Positions 19,804 to 28,402 of a DNA stretch of 64,000 nucleotides are shown here, in pieces; the first letter of the stretch is position 1, and every line of letters starts with the position of its first letter. The notes under the pieces are model-generated. The model was not told the DNA's origin. It ran no database searches and worked only from the letters and a program-made list of their open reading frames with translations. Made by a program: the position numbers and the translations under genes. This DNA comes from Persicobacter psychrovividus (GTDB lineage: Bacteria; Bacteroidota; Bacteroidia; Cytophagales; Cyclobacteriaceae), in NCBI RefSeq assembly GCF_036492425.1, contig NZ_AP025299.1, positions 81,246 to 145,245 on the forward strand, written 5' to 3'.

Positions 19804-21666
19804 TTATTCATTGTTGTCCACTGCTTCGTTTTCATTAACGAGCAATAGATCATCCCAGCCATCAATTTGGTTGCCATCCAGGGATTCCATCTGCTTGATG
19901 ATTTTTTTGGAAAAACGCCAGCAGGTATTTTTCGGTAAGTCCACCCAGGAAGATAGCTGAATCGACGTTACTTTTCCTTTGTGGGAATAGACCAGAAACA
20001 CCAGATAAAATGCCTTGATAATGGAAATATGCAGGCGGTGGAAAATGGTTCCGAAAGTTGGCGACTCATCGTATCCGCATTTGGAACAACGATGGGAAAA
20101 TGGCTGTTTGCCTTCGGCATGCTGTGTCGATCCGCATTTCCGACAACGGTAGCTCCCTTCGCTCCATTTCAAGTCGGCCAGGTATTGAAAGCACGATAAA
20201 TCCGTTGGGAACATCGTTCTGAATTCCTCAAAAGACAGCTTTTTGTTCATCACCCGTGCTTTTTTTATATTGGAAAGGTCGCCCACCAGGTTCTGATTCT
20301 GCCGATTGAGAATCTCATTCATTTTCTTGATCTTTTCTGCCTGTTGCGAAAGCTCCTCATATGCTCTGCCCAGTTCTTCTTTTTGCCCCTCGACAATATT
20401 CTTCTGCTCCTCAACTTCGGCGGTGCGTTCAATGACTTTCTGCGAAATGATCTCTTCCCGATCCTTTAGCGAAGAAATGGTTTCTTTCTGTGCATGCTCC
20501 TTGTCTTTTTTCAGGTCTTTGAAATTTTGCACCAACGCCATGGAGTAAAACAATGCCTGCAACACCAAACCCACATTGAAGAAATACACCACACGAAAAT
20601 CATCCTGACTGAAGATACCCATTTTTGGGAGCAGCCCCAGGTAGGTAATCGTAAAACCAATCAGGAATAATACCGACCCTTTCTTATAAATAGACGTTCG
20701 GCGTATCGCCAAAAAATACAGTAGCGTTGTCGGCAACATATATAGGTAGGGCGCAATAGAGGTTACTTTGGCCACAATACTGAAATTGAACCAGCATAAC
20801 AAAAACAGCCCGTAAGCCACCGCAATACCGTACTTATAAATCTTTTTTCTGATGTTGAGGTAGGTTACAATATAGACCATCAGCGTTGCGAGGTAAATCG
20901 GCATAGAGAAATGATCGAGGAACTGATTTACCCACGGGTGCTCAGGCCATAAATACTGAAAGCCGAGGCTGTCTTCATACAACGTCAGGGTGATACTGCC
21001 CAGTATGTAGATCATCATGACCAGGTGCAGTCGGTCTTTTACAGAAAGGTAAAAGAAGAAATTGAAGATCAGCATCAACATCATCAGGCCATAGAACAGG
21101 CCGAGGAAAAAATATTCGTTGGTGCTGTAGGCAATCTGAAATTCGGTATTTCTCAGTTTGAAGATCAAAGGAGAATATTTGGAAGAAGATACCTCCGCAA
21201 TAAAATACAGCCCCTTTTTATTCAGGTTGCCACGCACCATTTCAGGCGTAACAGAATAGATGAAATTTTTGTGATAGGAAGGTTTGCGTTCAAAAGGATA
21301 CCAATAGCCCGACACCCCTTGATCGTACAATTGTCCGTCACGATAAAAATAAGCATGAAGATGATCGATATGCGAATCAATGGCTTCGAGGGTTTGCGGC
21401 GCACGATAGAGCTGATCGTTGGGCAGGCGAAAAATTACCCAGTAACTTCCATGCCCTGCGGCAGCGAAGGCGGGTTCTTCCTGAAATTTTTTAAACTTCC
21501 CCTGATGCAATAATTCCAGGGCACGATCCACCCCAATTTTTGATTCTGCATCAAAATAATATTGCATATCTGCCGAAGGCACCACATGGTTGCCGTCCGT
21601 ATCTGCCGCGGCAGTTACCGAAAAAACCGTCAGTAAAAGATTAAAAAAAATGAATAAAAAACGCAT
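19804..21666 (-). CDS. 7TM-DISM receptor fused to an IS1595-type transposase zinc ribbon and HTH
   Basis: 620 residues. A signal peptide (to about 20) is followed by an extracellular domain of about 160 residues of the 7TMR-DISMED2 type (GSYWVIFRLPND, HLHAYFYRDGQ, LYFIAEVSSSKYSPLIFKL). Seven predicted membrane helices run from about 187 to 380 (EYFFLGLFYGLMMLMLIFNF onward), then a coiled coil to about 470. In place of a histidine kinase or cyclase the tail has a zinc ribbon (C508-x2-C511, C527-x2-C530; YRCRKCGS and HRCSKCGY). A segment matching the IS1595 transposase N-terminal region follows (TFGTIFHRLHI, GKVTSIQLSSWVDLPKNTCWRFSKKI). The DDE catalytic domain is absent. It lies 19 nt after the GH16 gene, so it is probably in the PUL1 operon. 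Inferred role: membrane-bound sensor that contacts DNA or protein directly. Confidence 0.85.
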   Translation of the reverse strand: MRFLFIFFNLLLTVFSVTAAADTDGNHVVPSADMQYYFDAESKIGVDRALELLHQGKFKKFQEEPAFAAAGHGSYWVIFRLPNDQLYRAPQTLEAIDSHIDHLHAYFYRDGQLYDQGVSGYWYPFERKPSYHKNFIYSVTPEMVRGNLNKKGLYFIAEVSSSKYSPLIFKLRNTEFQIAYSTNEYFFLGLFYGLMMLMLIFNFFFYLSVKDRLHLVMMIYILGSITLTLYEDSLGFQYLWPEHPWVNQFLDHFSMPIYLATLMVYIVTYLNIRKKIYKYGIAVAYGLFLLCWFNFSIVAKVTSIAPYLYMLPTTLLYFLAIRRTSIYKKGSVLFLIGFTITYLGLLPKMGIFSQDDFRVVYFFNVGLVLQALFYSMALVQNFKDLKKDKEHAQKETISSLKDREEIISQKVIERTAEVEEQKNIVEGQKEELGRAYEELSQQAEKIKKMNEILNRQNQNLVGDLSNIKKARVMNKKLSFEEFRTMFPTDLSCFQYLADLKWSEGSYRCRKCGSTQHAEGKQPFSHRCSKCGYDESPTFGTIFHRLHISIIKAFYLVFLVYSHKGKVTSIQLSSWVDLPKNTCWRFSKKIIKQMESLDGNQIDGWDDLLLVNENEAVDNNE

Positions 21667-21685
21667 ATCCCTCAGTACATTTTGC

Positions 21686-23716
21686 CTATCCCCGCTTCAA
21701 AAATTTAGTGTACACCACTCGGCCATCCTGCAGGATCAGTCTTAACCAATAGAGGCCTGGTGTGAGTTCTCCAGTGAAAATTTCACCATTTTGCGGAACA
21801 GTTGATGATTGTTGCAATTTACCTAAAACATTGCATATTTCATATTGATTCCCTCCCCAGTTGCCTTCAATTATCAGGCTTTGGTCGCATGGATTTGGAT
21901 AAACTTTTAGGTCTGAACTGATCGCCGAGCTTAATGGCATATGCTCGACGGTGATCGACTGAAGTTCAACGGCTTCCCCTTCTCCAAGCTGATTAAATTG
22001 AACGATGGAATAATCATAGGTTTTACCATTCTTTACAGCCTCATCAAGAAAAGATTGCTGCCCTGTTGGTAGGTCGATACTCATTGGGGCGTCGTTATCG
22101 CCTTTTCTGCTGCGTAAAATTTTCGTCCCTTTCACCCAATCCCCGACGGACAACCAGCTGACTAATACACCCTGCCCCGCTAATTCTTCGACGGCTGAGT
22201 TTTCCACCGCTGCGGGCAGTTGTAGGTTTTCCGCAGGCTCAAACTTGAGTCCCTTTACTTTTATCTGCCCAGATTTTGCCTCGGCAAAAGCACCATAATT
22301 CAGGTAAAACCGTAACCCTTTGACCTGTGTAAAATCAAAATTCCTATGTGCCGCCATCAGCGATGCATAATTGTGGTGCAGACGATGAAACTGCCCGTCC
22401 ATAGCCCACTGTTCAGTATTAAAAACCTCGCCATTACTAAACACCTGCCCACTATGGTCGATCCAGTCGATTCTCATGTTGGCGGGTGCGTCGGTCGTGG
22501 CAATATCGATGGACATCAATGCATCTTCCGACAGGTCGAAAAGTGCATTGAATGTTAGATCAAGATAAGGGATGCTACTCGGTTGCGTGATGTCAAAATC
22601 AATCGTAGCCTCTTCAGCAGTGGCATTCACTGCTATTTCCCCCAGATGTTTGTCCGATACTTCCCATTGATTTAAGGAAAGGTCAAAAACGTGTCCCGTC
22701 GGCTTTTTTTTTACAGTAACTGCGTGCTCTGACCAATAGACTTCATTATCGTGCGTCATCTTCAGTTTGATCACATCGCTTTCACCATGCCATTTCACCT
22801 GAACTGTGCCTGTTCCCTGTCCCTGCAAAATTTCCACGCCTGTCGGCACGACCCATTCGTAATCGGCATCGTCCATAGTCGCCACGGTAAAAGTTTGCTC
22901 CGATTCCGCTTCAATAATCGTTGCTCCCTGAATTTCAGGTGCCTGAACTTTTCCATAAACCCGAACATAATCCACGAGAAGTTGCTGCGGAAAAATGCTA
23001 TCATCAACGCCCTGAGCTCCACCCCAAGTTCCACCGATTGCAAGATTCAGAATGATGAAATGGGGCTTGTCAAATGGCCAGGTGCTTGCATTTCGAACCG
23101 CAGGTGCATAAGTGTAAATCAACTCATCATCCACATAAAATTTCAGTGCGGTTTCTGTCCACTCCAGAATATAATTGTGAAAAGCCGACTCTGCCGTGCT
23201 CAGTGTGTATTTTTGCGTGTTCACGGTCGCCCCGTAACTGCTTGGCGTGTGCGTGGATGAATGCACAATGCCAGGCTCAAAACCAACATATTCCATGATG
23301 TCAATTTCACCACAGGCAGGCCACCCTACCGAACTGATGTTCTCGCCCAGCATCCAGATGGCTGGCCAGGTACCTCTGCCTTTTGGCAGTTTGGCGCGGA
23401 CTTCAACACGTCCGTAGGTGAAATTTTTCTGCCCCTGGGTTTTTATCCGCGCAGAACTGTAACCATAGGATTCCTTTTTGGCGGTGATCTTCAGCAAGCC
23501 CGCCTCCATTTTTACATTTTGTAAATTGTTGGTATAGTTTTGTAATTCATTGTTCCCAAAGCCACCATCACCGAGGTCATAATTCCAGGCATCTGCATCG
23601 GGCAAGCCTGAACCGTTAAATTCATCCGCCCATAGCAATTGCGGGAATTCATCAGATTGCGCCGATGCCCATTGGCTGGCGCAACAAATAAAAAGTAGTG
23701 TAAAAAGTTTTTTCAT
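21686..23716 (-). CDS. GH16 endo-beta-1,3-glucanase (laminarinase-like), T9SS secreted
   Basis: 676 residues. A signal peptide ends near SQWASAQ. The GH16 catalytic domain covers about residues 22-255 with the signature CGEIDIMEYVG, where E137 is the predicted nucleophile and E142 the acid/base, and with the flanking RVEVRAKLPKGRGTWPAIWML. After it come an Ig/PKD-like unit (about 265-345), a beta-sandwich of about 150 residues that may bind carbohydrate, an FN3-like unit, and a type IX sorting domain (KVYPNPCDQSLIIEG) at the C-terminus. Predicted to cut internal beta-1,3 bonds in laminarin-like or mixed-linkage glucan at the cell surface. The linkage specificity is inferred from the motif form. 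The downstream receptor gene follows after 19 nt. Confidence 0.9.
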   Translation of the reverse strand: MKKLFTLLFICCASQWASAQSDEFPQLLWADEFNGSGLPDADAWNYDLGDGGFGNNELQNYTNNLQNVKMEAGLLKITAKKESYGYSSARIKTQGQKNFTYGRVEVRAKLPKGRGTWPAIWMLGENISSVGWPACGEIDIMEYVGFEPGIVHSSTHTPSSYGATVNTQKYTLSTAESAFHNYILEWTETALKFYVDDELIYTYAPAVRNASTWPFDKPHFIILNLAIGGTWGGAQGVDDSIFPQQLLVDYVRVYGKVQAPEIQGATIIEAESEQTFTVATMDDADYEWVVPTGVEILQGQGTGTVQVKWHGESDVIKLKMTHDNEVYWSEHAVTVKKKPTGHVFDLSLNQWEVSDKHLGEIAVNATAEEATIDFDITQPSSIPYLDLTFNALFDLSEDALMSIDIATTDAPANMRIDWIDHSGQVFSNGEVFNTEQWAMDGQFHRLHHNYASLMAAHRNFDFTQVKGLRFYLNYGAFAEAKSGQIKVKGLKFEPAENLQLPAAVENSAVEELAGQGVLVSWLSVGDWVKGTKILRSRKGDNDAPMSIDLPTGQQSFLDEAVKNGKTYDYSIVQFNQLGEGEAVELQSITVEHMPLSSAISSDLKVYPNPCDQSLIIEGNWGGNQYEICNVLGKLQQSSTVPQNGEIFTGELTPGLYWLRLILQDGRVVYTKFLKRG

Positions 23717-23951
23717 AGGATGTGTTTTAAAAAATTTAAAGGCTGTGCAATGGCATGAAGCACACTAATGAATGTTTCAAAACCTCCCGCAACAGCCCTG
23801 CTTAATCATGAGATTTAAAGAACAGCATCTTTTTTGCCTAAGATGAAAACCGGTTCAGCACAAAAAAAACAGCTGCAAGGCCACCATTCGGCAGCACTCA
23901 CAGCTGATATCAGATGGATCTTTTAGAAAATTGAATTCGTTGTATACTTTG

Positions 23952-24013
23952 GTTCAAGCATCCCGCCTGGATCAAAGGACTTTATAAAGTTAGTCCAAGC
24001 GGGACGCTTGAAC
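23952..24013. repeat. 62-nt stem-loop between GH3 and GH16
   Basis: GTTCAAGCATCCCGC at 23952-23966 pairs with GCGGGACGCTTGAAC at 23999-24013, 14 of 15 positions. Part of the loop can form a second stem (GGACT/AGTCC-like). No T-run follows on either strand, so it is not a standard terminator. It may be a REP-like unit or an mRNA processing/stability structure. Confidence 0.65.
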
Positions 24014-24140
24014 TGATGGTAGTATTAATAGGATGTTAAAGACCATGATTACCTTGATTTAAAGGATTACCATGATTATTTATATTTTGCCTGTTGAAAA
24101 TATGCTATCACCCTGTCCAATAACAGGACTTCTACTGCCG

Positions 24141-24177
24141 TAGGGATGTTGCATGCAACGTCCGTACCGATAGGTAC
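24141..24177. repeat. paired palindromes (GTTGCATGCAAC and GTACC/GGTAC)
   Basis: A perfect 12-nt palindrome GTTGCATGCAAC at 24148-24159 extends outward imperfectly to 24141-24166, then a second hairpin GTACC-GATA-GGTAC follows at 24164-24177. Such compact dyads are typical of REP-like elements. Confidence 0.55.
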
Positions 24178-24245
24178 AAAAATATTCGACAACCTAATTT
24201 ATATTAATGATTTGTGACAACAGCTGAATAGATCTCTTCAAAAAA

Positions 24246-24275
24246 AATCTGTGGAAATCTATGTAATCTGTGGAC
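24246..24275 (+). repeat. AATCTGTG-type dispersed repeat, copy 2
   Basis: Three tandem degenerate units, AATCTGTGGA-AATCTATGT-AATCTGTGG. The palindrome at 24296 is 20 nt away. Confidence 0.6.
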
Positions 24276-24295
24276 AAATCATTACACCTTTCAAA

Positions 24296-24322
24296 CTATC
24301 ACGAGACGGAGTCTCGCGATAG
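24296..24322. repeat. CGAGA-type palindrome, best copy
   Basis: CTATC-A-CGAGAC-GGA-GTCTCG-C-GATAG: a stem of 11 pairs with one mismatch around a 3-nt loop. Related copies are at 19051-19076 and 60560-60586. Confidence 0.65.
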
Positions 24323-24357
24323 TGATATAGTGTTATAGTGTTATAGTGCTAATTTTT

Positions 24358-26724
24358 TTAAAGCACAGGATTCGTTTTACCGACTACCTTTGTTTCAGAC
24401 ACATTGAAATCTACCTGCTCAGAACCGATACCCAAGCTGAATTTTCCTTCTTCAACCACAGGTACATTGTCTGCATTGATGAAAGCCAAATCTTTTACCG
24501 GTACTTTGAAAGTAAGCACTTTGCTTTCGCCTGCATTCAAGCTGATTTTATCAAAAGCTCTCAAACGGCTAACGTCTGGTGTAATTGTAGCAAAATGATC
24601 TTTGGTGAATAACAATACGGCTTCTTTACCTGCTACTTTACCGGTATTGGTTACCGTTACCGAAGCTTCAACCGTATCGCCTACTTTGAAATCTTTTTGG
24701 TTCAATTGCAGGTTGCTGTACTCAAAAGTTGTGTAGCTCAAACCAAAGCCGAATGGCCACTGGATATCCAGGAACGACTCATAATCATACATCCCTGACA
24801 TTTTCTCCTGATTTTCTGCCGGTTTGAAATCGTAAGTAATCAAAGTGTTAGGATACTTAGGGTAAGTGTAAGGCAATTTACCTGATGGGTTGATTTCACC
24901 TTTCAAGATTTTGGCCAAAGCTACCCCACCGAAGTTACCTGGAAGGTAAGTCTGAACAACGGCATCCATTTTATCCACAAACTTGCTTACCAAACGAGGA
25001 CGGCCTTCATTCAATACCAAGATCACTGGCTTGCCTGTTTTGGCCATGGCTTCAGCCAATTTTTGCTGATTATCCGAGATGTACAAGTCATGCAAATCAC
25101 CCGGCTTCTCGGTGTAAGTATTTTCTCCCAAACAAAGTACAATCGCATCAACACCTCTTGCTGCACGAACTGCCGCAGCAATGTTGATGTCTTTTTCTTC
25201 CATATAACTTCCTTCGAAATTATAATTTACACCCGCAGCATACTTGACGTTCGACTTACCGAATGCATCTTGCATCGCTTCCAAAATCGTCGAATACTTA
25301 TCAGCAAATTCGTGAACTTTTTCTCCTTGCCAAGAATATGACCAACCACCATTCAAGGTTCTCATGTTGTTGGCATTCGGTCCTGTTACCAATACTTTTG
25401 CGTTGGCTTTCAATGGCAATACCGCTTTTTCGTTTTTCAACAAAGTGATACTCTCCGCCGCTGCATTCAACGCTTTGTCTTCAAATTTCTTTGATCCGAA
25501 ATCAGGATAATCTGCCAATTTGGTTACTGGCTTTTCAAACAAGTTCAAAGCAAACTTCACACGCAACACACGACGAACCGCATCGTCAATTCTTGACATT
25601 GGCACTTCGCCTTCGTTCACCAATTCGATCAAATAATCGCAGAAAGCGAAGTTGTAAGGGATCATCGACATATCCACACCCGCATTGATCGACATTTTCA
25701 CTGCCTCTTTTTGTGTTTTGGCTACTTTATCACGGTTGTGCAAGTTTTCGATATCTGCCCAGTCGGTAACTACCAAACCTTCAAAACCCATTTCTTTTTT
25801 CAAAAGGGTCGTCAGCAAATTGTAGTTCGCATGCACGGGCGTACCGTTGATCACGCCTGAATTTACCATTACAGTCGCTGCGCCCTGCGCAACGGCTTTT
25901 TGGAATGGCACCAAATATCTTTCTCTCAACTCATTCTCAGGAATGTAAGCCGGCGTACGGTCTTTTCCAGAGAAAGAAGAATAACCCAAATAGTGTTTCA
26001 AGCAAGACGCCAAATGGTTCGGATCATCCATCTGATTTTTGTCACCCTGGTACCCTTCAATCAGGCCAGCACCCATCACACTCACCAAATGAACATCTTC
26101 ACCGAATGTTTCCCACATACGTGCCCAACGTGCATCACGTCCCAAATCCAATACCGGAGAGAAGGTCCATGGAATACCACAAGCACGCGTTTCGTAGGCC
26201 GTTACCTGACCAGCATCCACTGCTACTTGCTTGTTGAAAGTCGCCCCTACGCCCACTTGTTGTGGGAAGAAAGTCGCCCCAGCCGTATAGGTGGCCCCAT
26301 GAATGGCATCAATACCATAGATCATCGGGATACCTGTTGCTTTGATTGAAGCCGCTTGCAACTGACTGATAATTTGATTCCATTTTTCAGGCGTACGTGC
26401 ACGGTTGTTGGCCGTATTCAGCACCGAACCAATTTTATATTTTTCGAAAGCTGTGGCTACGATTTTCTTATCGAGCACCAATGGTTCATTACTGACAAAC
26501 TCATTCTCCCCTTCAGTCAATACATCCAAAGTTACCTGCGCCATTTGCCCCACCTTCTCTTCCAAGGTCATTTTTTGGAGCAACTCGTCAATCTTGGTTT
26601 CAGTATTTTGCGCTACTTCAAACCCACCAACGGAAGCCTGCACCACCGTCTGCTCTTTTTGTGGTGAACATGCCGTAAGCAATGCCGCCACCATTATTCC
26701 TAAACTTACAAAAACCCTTTTCAT
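24358..26724 (-). CDS. GH3 beta-glucosidase, lipoprotein (PUL1)
   Basis: The frame opens at a TTG at 26766, but the ATG at 26724 gives a lipoprotein signal (MKRVFVSLGIMVAALLTAC), leaving 788 residues. Order: GH3 N-terminal TIM-barrel domain, GH3 C-terminal alpha/beta sandwich and FnIII-like tail, the standard three-domain layout. The nucleophile motif GLVVTDWADI places Asp at residue 321. Other family landmarks are KHYLGYSSF and SGVINGTPVHANYN. It should release terminal glucose from beta-linked gluco-oligosaccharides, completing the work of the GH16 enzyme encoded downstream. The upstream gap of 222 nt contains a REP-like inverted repeat, so it may have its own promoter or processing point. 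Confidence 0.93.
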   Translation of the reverse strand: MKRVFVSLGIMVAALLTACSPQKEQTVVQASVGGFEVAQNTETKIDELLQKMTLEEKVGQMAQVTLDVLTEGENEFVSNEPLVLDKKIVATAFEKYKIGSVLNTANNRARTPEKWNQIISQLQAASIKATGIPMIYGIDAIHGATYTAGATFFPQQVGVGATFNKQVAVDAGQVTAYETRACGIPWTFSPVLDLGRDARWARMWETFGEDVHLVSVMGAGLIEGYQGDKNQMDDPNHLASCLKHYLGYSSFSGKDRTPAYIPENELRERYLVPFQKAVAQGAATVMVNSGVINGTPVHANYNLLTTLLKKEMGFEGLVVTDWADIENLHNRDKVAKTQKEAVKMSINAGVDMSMIPYNFAFCDYLIELVNEGEVPMSRIDDAVRRVLRVKFALNLFEKPVTKLADYPDFGSKKFEDKALNAAAESITLLKNEKAVLPLKANAKVLVTGPNANNMRTLNGGWSYSWQGEKVHEFADKYSTILEAMQDAFGKSNVKYAAGVNYNFEGSYMEEKDINIAAAVRAARGVDAIVLCLGENTYTEKPGDLHDLYISDNQQKLAEAMAKTGKPVILVLNEGRPRLVSKFVDKMDAVVQTYLPGNFGGVALAKILKGEINPSGKLPYTYPKYPNTLITYDFKPAENQEKMSGMYDYESFLDIQWPFGFGLSYTTFEYSNLQLNQKDFKVGDTVEASVTVTNTGKVAGKEAVLLFTKDHFATITPDVSRLRAFDKISLNAGESKVLTFKVPVKDLAFINADNVPVVEEGKFSLGIGSEQVDFNVSETKVVGKTNPVL

Positions 26725-26801
26725 CAATAAAAAATTTAAAGAAAAGGGACTGTTGCACAAGCACAAATTAATGTTATTCTCTGAAATTCTATTTGGTTCA
26801 C

Positions 26802-26881
26802 TGTACGGGCCGACCTATGTGTCTGCCCAAATTATCACAAGTTTGGGATAGTTTGGATACACACACAGGTGCATCCCTACA
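26802..26881. repeat. 80-nt imperfect inverted repeat between SGBP and GH3 genes
   Basis: The left arm begins TGTACGGG-CCGACCTATGTGT and the right arm ends ACACACAGGT-GCATCCCTACA. The reverse complement of the right arm matches the left arm in TGTA, GG, ACCT and TGTGT blocks. A REP/MITE-like unit is the likeliest explanation. It sits in an intercistronic gap of the PUL1 operon. Confidence 0.55.
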
Positions 26882-26946
26882 GCTTACTTAATAATCCTTT
26901 GTGTTAGCTTCACAGCATTGAGTTGTGCGACAGTCCCCTTATTTAA

Positions 26947-28374
26947 TTACAACAATTTAAAATCATCCAGGAAGAAAATCCCTGAGTTCTTATGCCCTTC
27001 ACTACCAAATTGCAATACCACTTTATCAAAATTAGTGGCCTCTTTCACACTGCTAAAATCGAAAGTCAGTTCTACCCACTTCCCAAGGTCTTCATCAGCA
27101 ACTGTTTGCACGATCTCTACCTGTGTTTCCCAAGGAGAAGGGTGTTTAGAGTCCTGAAGTTTCAGAGCAACGACTTTCTGCAATTTACCACCGATCGTTC
27201 CGCCATTTTCTGATTCATAATCATTGTAGTCTGGCAATAAAACTTTCAGCTTAAATGTATTTCTTGTAGAAAGATCCATACGGTAGGCTAACTCAAACTG
27301 AACATTCGCCCATTCGTTATCTCCAGTTCTTGTATATTTTGCCACCTTCGGAGAAGTGTTAATTCCTGCAGGACGTGGGTTATCATAAGTTGCAAATTCT
27401 TCTGTTTCCAAGATCCAGGCAATGTTACTGTTGCCGTCGAAATCGTCGAAGATATCATTTGCTTCCAAAGGTTTTTCAACCTCAGGAACTTCTGGATGCT
27501 CAAAGCCTTCACGAATGAAATTCATGTACCAGGCATTTCCATCCTGACCAATCGTACGCAATTGCAATTCATCTTCTGTCAGAAGCATTACTTCAAACTC
27601 CTGATTTCCTCCAACATGCCATGAAGGAAAGGCGCCATTGGTAAAGGTCAAAAATTTCTTTCCGTCACGGTCAGAGATTGCCCATCCCCAGCCTTCAGTG
27701 TTCAGATCAATATCAAAAGTGATGTCATCATCCTCTTGAACAATAGTACCGCCCATCGACAGAAATTCATCTTTCATATAATCCTTCACATAGGTATCGC
27801 CATTGTTTTCCAAGTCAAAAGCAAAACCAAAAATAGAGAAGTTCAAAACATCATCATAAGCACCCAACCCAGCTTTTTGATCAGGAGATGCTGCCCACCA
27901 CTCTGGCGTGGTACCATCTGGAGGTCCGATGCCCATATGTGCTGGCATGGTGTGATCCCACTTCCAGTTTTTACCATTCAATGCGCTACCACCACCTGTC
28001 AGGAAGTTGTAATCTTCACGATCCAATAGCGAGGGATCATCTTTCGGCACATTATACACGATGGTTTTCTGTGCTTCTCCTCCTGCACTGATCACCTTGA
28101 GGGTGATGTCATAATCCCCTTTTGAGGGGTACATTCCCTGCGCTGTTTCGCCAGCGGCAGAAGTTCCATTCCCCAAATCCCAGATGGCTTTGAAGCCCGT
28201 TGCTGAGGTGTTGGTGAATACAGGCTGGTTGGGATCGCTGTCATCAATAGCGAAAGATATTTGATCCTCCGTAATTTGATCACCAAGCGAAGGTCTGCTT
28301 TCCTCATAAGGAGAACAGGCGTTCCACGCCATCACACAGAGGAAGAATAGGCTTATTTTATTTATAAATTTCAT
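26947..28374 (-). CDS. PKD-domain surface glycan-binding lipoprotein (SusE-position)
   Basis: 475 residues with a lipoprotein signal (FLCVMAWNAC). A PKD domain covers about 40-115 (FKAIWDLGNGTSAAGETAQG ... YDITLKV). The middle region (about 120-300) has many Trp, Asp and Gly (NWKWDHTMPAHMGIGPP, GWGWAISDRDG, NAWYMNF). A C-terminal beta-sandwich of about 160 residues ends in NSGIFFLDDFKLL, reminiscent of carbohydrate-binding modules of the CBM4/16 type. It sits 28 nt after SusD, the usual place of a surface glycan-binding protein. Predicted role: holding the glucan at the cell surface for the SusC/D complex. No catalytic motif is visible. Confidence 0.82.
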   Translation of the reverse strand: MKFINKISLFFLCVMAWNACSPYEESRPSLGDQITEDQISFAIDDSDPNQPVFTNTSATGFKAIWDLGNGTSAAGETAQGMYPSKGDYDITLKVISAGGEAQKTIVYNVPKDDPSLLDREDYNFLTGGGSALNGKNWKWDHTMPAHMGIGPPDGTTPEWWAASPDQKAGLGAYDDVLNFSIFGFAFDLENNGDTYVKDYMKDEFLSMGGTIVQEDDDITFDIDLNTEGWGWAISDRDGKKFLTFTNGAFPSWHVGGNQEFEVMLLTEDELQLRTIGQDGNAWYMNFIREGFEHPEVPEVEKPLEANDIFDDFDGNSNIAWILETEEFATYDNPRPAGINTSPKVAKYTRTGDNEWANVQFELAYRMDLSTRNTFKLKVLLPDYNDYESENGGTIGGKLQKVVALKLQDSKHPSPWETQVEIVQTVADEDLGKWVELTFDFSSVKEATNFDKVVLQFGSEGHKNSGIFFLDDFKLL

Positions 28375-28402
28375 GTTGGTTCATTTAAAAAATGGCACTT
28401 GA

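Larger units (their letters stand above)
23717..24357. other. intergenic region rich in short inverted repeats
   Basis: No gene. It holds, in order, a 62-nt stem-loop (23952-24013), a GTTGCATGCAAC palindrome (24148-24159) inside a longer imperfect dyad, GTACC-GATA-GGTAC (24164-24177), an AATCTGTG repeat (24246-24275), a CTATC/CGAGAC palindrome (24296-24322), and three iterations of a TGTTATAG-like octamer just past it. It separates the GH3 gene from the GH16-receptor pair within PUL1. Confidence 0.6.

Noticed and set aside
19804..20230. A separate IS1595 insertion sequence at the end of the receptor gene
   Set aside because: There is no DDE catalytic domain, no terminal inverted repeats were seen, and the zinc ribbon is in frame with the coiled coil without a break, so a fusion is more likely than an insertion.
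24318..24352. TGTTATAG-like octamer iterations as a regulatory array
   Set aside because: Only about three short AT-rich copies; this is more likely slippage next to the palindrome than a functional site.
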